This document shows positions 55,840 through 64,000 of a DNA stretch of 64,000 bases, piece by piece. The notes under the pieces are model-generated. The model was not told where the DNA came from. It saw only the letters and a program-made list of their open reading frames with translations, and searched no databases. This stretch comes from Himantopus leucocephalus. Its lineage: Eukaryota; Chordata; Aves; Charadriiformes; Recurvirostridae. Each line of letters starts with the position of its first letter. Within the stretch, counting starts at the first letter, position 1. Position numbers and translations under genes: made by a program. The stretch is taken from contig RSEF01000019.1 in the NCBI GenBank assembly GCA_003993805.1, forward strand, positions 8,283,140-8,347,139, written 5' to 3'.

Positions 55840-56220
55840 GTCATTGGGGGTTTTATGATTATTATTTTTCCTTTTGGTGAAGACTGAAAAAAGACAAAGA
55901 CTAAAAATAAAAAACATAATTTTTGATATAACTGTGGAAACATGGTTAGTTCTAACACAGCAGGTGGCTAAGGGACTCAATCGGCAGAAACCAGCAGTGC
56001 TTTCAGTGCAATCAAAGTTAAGTGCAGAAATTTAATTAAATGGTAGCAAGGCTGGCAGAAACTTTGTAAAGCAGCAGTGCATTGTCAAATTCAACAATTA
56101 TTTCAAGGAACACAATCCACAGATGGCGTCTAATTGATAAATTAAGGTTCTGGTGCCTGATTCCGCTTACATTTAAAGGTTCTCTTTTCTTAAACAAAAC
56201 CTTACAATTTTAAGGCTGCA
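55840..56220. promoter_or_regulatory. Candidate conserved non-coding element
   Basis: AT-rich, repeat-free block that includes 'gcgtctaattgataaattaa', 'cagaaatttaattaaatgg' and 'caaattcaacaattatttc'. The density of TAAT/ATTA cores resembles that of the block at 16880-17140. Called on texture only. Confidence 0.32.
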
Positions 56221-59050
56221 TCACTGCTTTGAAAACATACCAAGCTGGCCTGTGTTTTTTGGGTTGAGAAATGCACACCGTTGGTGTTAAACAGAGAAGG
56301 TGTTTGTTTTAGACTTCCTTGTCTGTGTTTCCTTCTGGAAAAGATACAGTGTGTTGTTGGTAAGGCACATAACTGGAACCTCGGGTATTTACGGCTGAGC
56401 TCCTGTGGACCTCCCCTGTGTGCTGGGGCCAGGTAGTCAAATAGTCTCTCCCACCTTCTAAAAGCTTTTCAGCTTGCCTGTCTACACCGTAAAGCTGTCT
56501 CTCGACTTTTGGACCTCGTTATCAGCAAATGCAAATCCTTCAGGCTTGATAGCCGGCTTTGCAAGCCCTTTCTAGCAGGAGGCTGGTCAACCTAGGGGGC
56601 TGAGCCTGGAAGGACAGTGACTAATGTCTCATCGCTGTGGTCACCTCCATGCATTGCGTATCTCTTTTGGGGGGGTTCTGGGCTGGTTTTGTGTTTGCCC
56701 CCTTGCTTGGGTGTTGCTGAGAGCTCCCCACAACTTTGTGTTGGTGTGAGGGAACCTGGAGCACGTCGCCAGGGGTCCCGCAGCAGATCTGAGAAAAGCT
56801 TCATGTGACATTCTGGATGCTGTAGAGTTTAGTAAAACCAACAAACAGGCCCTGTTTTCCCCCTTTTTAAACTGAAGAGATATCAGGGATATTTTGTCTC
56901 TCTTTGTTTTTGATTTCCATGTGTAAATATAGTTCCCTTTTTGTGGTTTAGCATAGCACTTCAGAGAAGGGGGCAGAAAAGATTGAATGCAGCTCTTCAA
57001 ATACACTTTGTGTGTTGTCCTTTTAATGCTGGAGAGGGTCTTTTCCCTACGCTAGTGATGCTTTTCCTCTCAAAGTGAGTGTTTTGAACAAGGGTGGGAG
57101 TTGAGAGAGAAAGGGCATCAGCCTACACATAATAGATATATGTAGTATATAAGTATATACGCACATGTATATACAATATTCATTTGTCCCTTGCTAAAAA
57201 AAGAAGAAATTTTTGACCTTCTGCTTTCATACTTTCTTCTTTATTTAGGTGATTTTAGAAGATAGATGGAAGAGGGAAATGATCGTTTCATTGTATGTGT
57301 TGTAAACCCAGGGTACAGATTCCCTAACTGCTCTTCTCAATGTGTTATGTGTCTTTTTTGGCATTGCCCTTGTGGTAGTAAATTCTCCATTAGCCGGATT
57401 CTACATGATAAGAGCTGAATCCCTTCTGAGTGATGTAGCTGAATCAGTGCTTGTTATTTTTGGTTACTAGCAGTACACTTGAATTCAATAACTCGGCTGC
57501 TCCCTTCCCCCTTTCTCCCCTCCTGTGCCTAAATATATCCAACCAGTCAATCAGCACTGGCAGGCATCGATGCTATGGCTGTCAGATGGAGTTAGCTGTG
57601 GATAGCCTAAACTACTGGCTTGGTTTTTTTGGGGCTTGAAAATGTATTCAAATAGTGGCATCATAATTTGACTTGCAAATAAGTACAGTCTGGTAATGGG
57701 GCCTTTGTATAGAAAGAATGATGCAGCACTTTAGACAAATATATGTCTCCTTCCCATGAAGCAGATTAGAAATAATACAGTACATGCTGATGTTTATGGC
57801 TACACGCTCCGTGAACAGAGACATTTTTGAATTTTCATTAATGGTGGATTTTGTAGTTCTTAATGGAACAAAGGAAAAACACTGGAAATTAAAGAAATGC
57901 TAATGCCTTCCTGGGAAACTTAGAAAACATTTGGTTTAGAGGCAAATCTGCCCTGGTTGTCATTTTCTCTCTTAATTTTTTTCCCCTTATCCAGCCTTAT
58001 TGGCTGGTTGGTTGTTTAAGAGCAACACTTAAGTGAACACATTATCTTTGTTGCTGCTCCTTCCCAAACTGAAGGCAGTGGCCTTTGCTGGTGACGGCAT
58101 AGCTATTGCCACAGCAACCAGGCAGGATGTCACAAATTCAGAAGTGTGATTTTACATGCAGAACAGCAGCAGGAGCAGATGGATATTGGAAACAAAATCC
58201 CCACCCCCCTCCCTCTGCCTTCTTACACTTCTTCCGAAAGAAATAAAAGCACTTCTCACAACGTCTCTGTGCAGATCTTCCAGCATGTGGCAGAACTTGC
58301 ATGAATTGTTTCTGCTGTGCAGCTGAAAAGCAGCAAACGCTGGGGTGCAGCGTGGTCACCGCGTCTGCGTCAGCACCGCTGTGACGGTGCTGGGGCGCTG
58401 GAACGAGGCGTGGAGGGGAATGTCATGCCTCTCTCTAACTTTGGGACTGATGTAGGGAAATGAGCTCGCTTGGGAATTTGGGCTGAGGTTTAGCCTGGAA
58501 GTTGTTTCGTTACCTTTGATAGGGGCCTAATTCTATTAATCCTGAACTCAACAAAAGGAACAAACAAACCAACCCTCACCGTAGGTATTGAGACACATTT
58601 GGTGGCCATCTTGCATGGACGTTTATCGTAACACCCACCCACCGTGTGGGCAGGAACCTCAGGAACATATGCTCAGTCTGTTTTCTCAAAAAAGATAATA
58701 TTGGAAACAGATGCAGAAGGGGTTTTGCACTTAATAAAATTTGAGGTCAGGGCCTCTGGTTTGAAAAACAGGGAATTGGTTCAGCATCCCGGTTGAAGAC
58801 TCTCCGGGCAGCTTACAGAAGTCACCGTGAGATGGACACACAGCGAATAAAGCCGGGGTGCGGGAGGAAACCAAACAAGGCGTTCTTTGTGCTCCCTGTT
58901 GAAGCCTGACATACATGAGGAGCGAAGCCAGATGTGCAGCGTTTGCTTATCATGGTGTGGGGGTCAGGTGGTGAGGAGCTGCACAAAGGTGCTGGGACAT
59001 CCTGCGCTGAAGCCTTGCAGACGGTGAGGGGGGAGTGATCTGTGTCTTGA
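56220..59050. other. Non-coding stretch, no recognised gene
   Basis: Ordinary DNA. An alternating AT-rich tract with 'gtatataagtatatacgcac' lies near 57144-57163. The segment 57780-57930 is AT-rich and may be conserved. A short CpG-rich segment lies at 58338-58420. No gene or repeat was recognised. Confidence 0.45.
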
Positions 59051-59312
59051 GCAGAAGGTTTGCTGTTTCCTGGGAGTGACTGCCCCCGCTTGCCCGTGGG
59101 CTTACTGCTGTGCAGGGGCTGCAGCAAGGGCAGCGGGGACGTGCAGCTCGTGGGGACCCACATTGCACTAGCCAAGTTTCCCGAGCCAAAGCCACAGCTG
59201 GAGCTGCAGGGCACCCGTTGGGTGCGCGGTCTTTCCATAGCTCCTGCTGCTGTCTCCCCGGTGGGGGAGGCACCTACGTTCCGACTCATTTTGTGCTGGA
59301 AGTTTGTTTCAG

Positions 59313-59355
59313 AAGCCACAGAAAAGGTACAATCAGTTATAACAACATCAAACCA
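59313..59355 (+). other. Candidate micro-exon (43 bp)
   Basis: GTTTGTTTCAG at 59302-59312 is a good acceptor and GTAAGTAT at 59356 is a strong donor. In the frame entered in phase 1 the codons read ATEKVQSVITTSN with two bases left over. A second GTAAGT at 59412 would give a longer alternative, but that version contains stops in this frame. The peptide is not recognised. It lies at the end of a 99-codon open frame (59060-59359) that begins in GC-rich DNA. Confidence 0.25.
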
Positions 59356-60230
59356 GTAAGTATTTGTATGGCTTGATATTGGAGACTTGAAGTGGTCTCC
59401 CAGTCTCTCCAAGTAAGTTTTCTCTCATATCTAAGTCACATCTGCTGTCCTGCAGGTTCATCTCATGTCTTTCTATACCCTCAAACCGTGTGGACTTGGC
59501 GAATGGCTGGTGCGTGCTTGCTTTGTAAACGTTTCCATACAGACTGGAAGACAGCTGATGTTGTGAAGCTTAAGGCTTTCTCCTTACTGGTGAGCTGTGG
59601 ATAACAGTTACCACGTTGCCAGTGTCACTCGGTGCTCGGTGTCTTCCTTCCTGAGTTGCAGGACAGTGATAATGCGTCAGAGAAATACCTGCCTGGTGGT
59701 GGGGCGAAGGCTGAGCACCGAGGCTGCAGCACCCAGCCCATGGCTGACCTGCAAGCCCCAGTCCTTTGTCATGGCCACCTCTGACCTTGCGTTTCCTCCT
59801 CCCGTCGAAGTAACCTTGTCACTTCTTTATAAGCCTGATTGATCTCGTGGTGCTGTAATACAAGTGATTGGGTTTCAGCGAGCGTGCCAGACCCCTGCAA
59901 ATGTCAAAGGGGTGTGCCTCTGTGGGGTTACCATTAAGGAGGAGAAGACAGGTGAACCTCAGTGATCTTCTGCCTGAGCTGACTTGGTGTTCCTGCAAAG
60001 CCTTGAGCAGACTCTTCTGTCAGGCTTTCACTTACTAGAAAATACTGTGTGCTTCTGTGCGTTACAGCCACTTAAATGCTGATACAAGAAAGAAACAAGA
60101 CTTGGAGAGTCCTGGAGCCCAGATTACTTGCACAAACCTGGTCGTGGGTCCTCAGAGGCTCTGTGTTGTGGTGGGAATTGTAGACTCTGGTCTAGTGGGT
60201 TGAGGCACTCTGAAATTATGCTCAAGTTTA

Positions 60231-60306
60231 GAGTTTCAAAGGAGTTAGGTGTCAAACTTGCACTGACTTGAATTTCAGTAGGAGCTGGGTGTCTATTTTT
60301 GTCTTG
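60231..60306. repeat. Ancient palindromic interspersed repeat (different family from 1495)
   Basis: 'tttcaaaggagttaggtgtc' and 'cagtaggagctgggtgtcta' flank a short centre, and the halves are imperfect inverted copies of each other (about 11 of 20 positions, with most mismatches being transitions). The pattern resembles a decayed reptilian repeat with palindromic 'ggagttaggcgcctaa' units. Family name not assigned. Confidence 0.45.
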
Positions 60307-60309
60307 TAG

Positions 60310-63030
60310 CAGTAGGGTTGCGGACCAAGATCCCCTTGTATTTTTATTTTGTTATCTGACTTTGAAAACACTAGCTGTGATCCTCTATACTGTTATTGGT
60401 ATGGATCGCATGAAATTTTAATTAGCTTGGGTGAAGGGAAGGGAAGTTCTGGTAATTGATTTAATATACAAATGCCCCTCTGCTTGCTTTGGTTTATGTG
60501 CTGGAAAGATTGTATTAGAAATTGTCTATTACGAGGGAGATTAAAATGCTTTTTTTAGGGTTTTCTTGAAATCAAAAAGTTAAGTGCCTCTAAACTGTTC
60601 AGATGAAAGGTGCTGTTGATACTTCACTATTTCAGATAAAAGGAGAAAATACTGTTGTTATTATTATTAGCTTAATGGAACCAGTCAGTGGTGCTGGAAT
60701 TTATGCAGTCGGAGGTGACTCAACAAATCCCAGTGCTCTTTGGTTCAGCCAGTCGCAAAGCACAATCCCCTTGCCATGAAAGTTAGAGTACTGTTTTTAA
60801 TATTAGAGAGGGATATAAAGTGTTTTCATCTCCGTGCGATAGGAAATCATGGATGTAGCATCCTGTTTGTGAAGTGCAGCCTGACGTTACTGTTGCCATT
60901 GTTCCCCGTGCCTGAGAGCCGAAGCAGGAGCAGAGCTCTCCTGGTGGTGTCCAGAGTGACTGCGGAAAGAAAAGTCAACAAAGTAGGTGTTAGTACTGTC
61001 ACTAACATGTCGTCTAAGGTATATCCAGAGTGATCAGACTGTGCTGGTGTCACGATGGTCATACCTCGCTGGGTGGTTTTGCTGGTAGTTAGTGTATTTA
61101 CCCGGTTTTACACTCCCTAGAGGGGCAGAGTAATAAAGTTAGTATTTGTGGTTTCTGATAAGGTACTTTCACCATCAAACGTGTAAACTTTTAAGACTCA
61201 AAACTGTTGTCAGAGAGCAAAATTGAACTGCTCTTGGAACGGACACTTCATAGCTGATACTAAAATGTAATGAAAAACCCGACCACCCATAGTTCATATC
61301 TTTAAGCCTGGAACTATTTTGTGTGTGTTGTAAAGGACTACTGTAGCCAGCGTACCTCGCTTTGGAAGAGGAGTTAGCTTGAGCTGTCTCTCTCCTTCAC
61401 TGTGTCGGGTGAGTTGTCTTCCTTCGGCTGGTGCCAGGTGAGATGCCGCTCAGCTCTGGTCTGCAGGGAGGATCCCAAAGCTGATGTGTATTTCCCCTGC
61501 AGCTGGCTGCAGAAGTTAATCATCCTCTTCCCTTTTCCTACTTCAAAACTTTATGGGATTTTCTTTTATGGTTACTTTCCCACTAAATTTCTTGTTAAGA
61601 ATGGCATTTTTTTCTTGGAAAAAAGAAAACATCAAAACCTAAAAAAACCCCAAGCCCACAGGGCTTTGCCAGAAAGACATTTGACCTGCTCTCGTCCCTG
61701 TCTTTCTAGAAAGGGCCATTGATTAAGCTTCTTGTCTTCCAGAATGCCCAGAAATTCCCTTTTGGGATCAGGAGATGTGTTGTCTTTGATGCTTTATGAG
61801 GTACAGCACTGGTCCTGGAGAGCTTTGTCACTTGGGAGGAGCCCTGAGAGTGTCACAAGGACTTTGCTTTGGCAGGCGGGCGCTGTAGTTCGGGGGGCTG
61901 CTCTCCTAAATCAGGACCTGTCAGAGACAAGTTTCTATTTTAAGGACTTATCCTTTGCTTCCTCCCTCCCCTTTCCTGGTCCATCTAGTATTCATCTGCA
62001 GTCCTGCTCCTTTTGCTGTCATTTCAGTCTTCCTCCCAGTTAATTGACTTGGGAGATCATGATAATTTTTCTTGATTGGGGCTGCTGCCTTTGCTTTCTC
62101 CTAATCTGGCACGCAGGCACTCCCTGTTCGCCTGTCTCTGCCGTTCCTGAAGGTCTGTAGGCAGATTCCTTGTGCTTGGGAGAGAAGAACCCAAGCACGT
62201 GGTCGCAGCGTCTGCAACAAGTGGTTGTGTCTCTGTGGGCTGACTTCATGCCGAAGGCCAGATTTCGCGTCTCGGGACAGCCATTGCTGTCAGCAGTACA
62301 CCTTCCTCTGTTTACCTCTTCGGAGCTTTTGGTCTCCTCTTCTACCTCTGTCCCTCGTGCACGTAACTTCTGTTTTTCTTCTCTGCGTTCTTTTCTTTTC
62401 TCCTTCTTAAACAATGGAAGATTAAAAAACTCCTCCAAACTCTTCAGGTAACTCCATAAGAAATACGGCAACACTGCTATTAATACCTGTTCTATCTGGG
62501 ATAGGCTGTTAGTGCTGGAAATGATCTCTATTCTCCCCCAGTATTTTACAGATGAGCACTGAAAAGCGTCTTTATTCAGTTTGACTGTTGCTATTATGTG
62601 GCGAGGCATTCAATAAAAGTTGTGATTTATGAGATGTGTGTGGCCGTTGTTGTTTTTTGCTCTGTCATCTATCAGGGAGAGAAAAGCCAGGCCTGATAAT
62701 TCTTGGCACATAGCTTTTTCAGTTAAGAATGTCAGCTGTCAGGCTGTCAAGAGAAGTTATTTCTCTGCGTTTTTTTTTTTTTAAATAGGCAGAGATCCTG
62801 CTTCTTACTGTGCTACGTTGATAAGGGAGTGCTTTCTGTGTTGCTGAAAAAGTGTGTCCCATGGTAAGGCCCTCAGTGTATGCCCACTTAAACTTCCAAT
62901 GCTTTGTGTTTTCAGTGTGTGACAGCACTTGATTGCTTAATATAAAAATGCATTCAGTTTCTTTTTTGCAGCTTTTATGTGGCTTTTTTTCCCCTCCCTT
63001 TCTCTCTTACTGAATGGAATGCTTTTTTCC
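60310..63030. other. Non-coding stretch, no recognised gene
   Basis: Ordinary DNA. A 189-codon reverse frame at 62040-62609 is partly explained by a pyrimidine-rich segment at 62350-62410 that translates as K/E/R-rich sequence on the minus strand. No domain was recognised. A T run lies at 62769-62782. Confidence 0.45.
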
Positions 63031-63039
63031 CCCCTTCTC

Positions 63040-63260
63040 TGTGACTAGGTATTTTAAAAGTGCTCTTTTGCAAAATATGTGCACATTAGATAATCTGGTG
63101 TTGCATAAAAGCTCTTTCATATTTTGGGGGCTTCATGCATGCATAAAGTAGACCTAATTGAAGACAGAGGCTGTTTGTCACAAATGTGATTATAAGGATG
63201 GGGGACGGAGGGGAAGAATTATGTTAAATGCCAGGGTGATATTTTTTTTTCCTTATTAGT
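63040..63260. promoter_or_regulatory. Candidate conserved non-coding element
   Basis: Repeat-free AT-rich segment with 'gcacattagataatctgg', 'gttgcataaaagctc', 'catgcatgcataaagtagac' and 'tgtcacaaatgtgattataa' words. Called on texture only. The rest, to 64000, is ordinary DNA with a short open frame at 63469-63702 without recognised product. Confidence 0.3.
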
Positions 63261-64000
63261 TATTTGCAGAAATGTATCAAAAAGTCATTTTGATGCAGTG
63301 TACAATAGTATCACAGACTTGTGCTTTGCATCCTAAGTGCCTGGTTAGAGCGCAGTTAGAAGCTGAAATCATTCCTCGATTAGTCCCTGGAGTCCTATAT
63401 AAGTCTTTAACTCTCAGCATGTGGTCTGTGATTTAACAATGGATGAAGGATTGCTGAACTTGAGCTGAATGTATAACCTGAAATTTTCAAACCTGCAGCC
63501 CCTTCGCTTTCTCCTCGCCCCTTCTTCCTGGAGAAGATCCATCAAAACCTTGCCACAGCTGGCAGCGTATTTGCCTTCAGGGCAGAACTTTGGAGCTGGA
63601 AAGACTGGCAGACCGCAGTTCATAAAAATGGATAGCAAAACGCTATCAAAAGGAGGCAAGAAAGGCGTCTGGCTGCCGTGCAGTCCTTGGGTGTTGCGGT
63701 AGGGCTGTAAGTTCTTGTGGAGGACGGGGGGGGATTAGTCCCGACTTGCTGCTAGCTTCATGTGGCTGTGGGTGCTGCTTGTGATGACCTCCTTATTTTG
63801 ATGATGATAGCCTTCGTGTAAAAGGAAAATATTTCCCATGCATTAATTCAATCCAGACAGCTCACTTGCATACTTTATATCACTTTAAAGATGTGAGGCT
63901 GGGGAGGTGGGATGTGAACCTCTAGAAAAGATTTTGTCATTAGCCTTTATAGACTATTTTGATATATGGCACCACGCGTGTAGCTCATAGATGCTCACAT

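Noticed and set aside
58822..59412. 196-codon minus-strand frame, partly protein-like near its start (59240-59376)
   Set aside because: No acceptor or start context on the minus strand. The same bases are better explained by the + strand splice-like pair at 59302-59362.
62040..62609. 189-codon minus-strand frame with a K/E/R-rich segment
   Set aside because: The charged segment is the translation of a pyrimidine-rich run at about 62350-62410. No domain or splice evidence was found.
1..64000. tRNA, rRNA, known microRNA hairpins, CRISPR arrays, endogenous retrovirus genes
   Set aside because: I looked for characteristic motifs of these and found none. This is a reading by eye, so short or diverged examples could have been missed.

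Overview
This is vertebrate nuclear DNA with no recognisable complete gene. A sauropsid, most likely a bird, fits best, and that is an inference. I see no Alu, B1/B2 or L1. There are several decayed MIR/CORE-SINE-type relics of the kind shared by amniotes, and a few decayed palindromic repeats resembling ones common in turtle and crocodile genomes. Repeat density is low and the DNA alternates between AT-rich stretches and short CpG-rich patches. No recognisable CR1 was found, so the bird assignment does not rest on repeats.

All long open frames (up to about 250 codons) look like chance. They lie in GC-rich patches or low-complexity DNA, lack domains, and often overlap open frames on the other strand. 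I found no tRNA, rRNA, known microRNA or CRISPR. The printed strand carries far more long T runs than A runs and looks T- and G-rich, which is the usual signature of the sense strand of vertebrate introns. My working model is therefore long intron(s), or a lncRNA locus, transcribed on the + strand.

Layout: 1-4000 ordinary DNA with one palindromic repeat; 4000-5300 GC-rich; 5300-8500 ordinary with an assembly gap at 7120-7219; 8590-9060 and 10785-11010 CpG-rich; 9060-9850 AT-rich and conserved-looking; 10030-10420 SINE relics; 12380-12550 a textbook 3' splice-site-like sequence with an ambiguous base; 16880-17140 and 20560-21120 AT-rich, homeodomain-site-rich; 21560-22300 a protein-like candidate exon; 22500-23310 CpG-rich with a small true CpG island; 24700-26700 SINE relics; 32966-33065 a second gap; 36500-41000 SINE relics, two further candidate exons and a small CpG-rich patch with a splice donor; 47440-48330 the most conserved-looking regulatory block; 48400-64000 mixed ordinary DNA with more conserved-looking blocks at 50560, 54380, 55840 and 63040.

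The main leads are: (1) candidate + strand exons at 1014-1061, 12475-12529, 22181-22289 and 59313-59355, whose reading phases are mutually compatible; (2) a possible terminal exon with two AATAAA signals at 37917-37980; (3) a putative developmental enhancer block at 47440-48330 containing an exact POU octamer and a homeodomain-type palindrome. All exon and enhancer calls are tentative; comparison with related genomes and RNA-seq would settle them.
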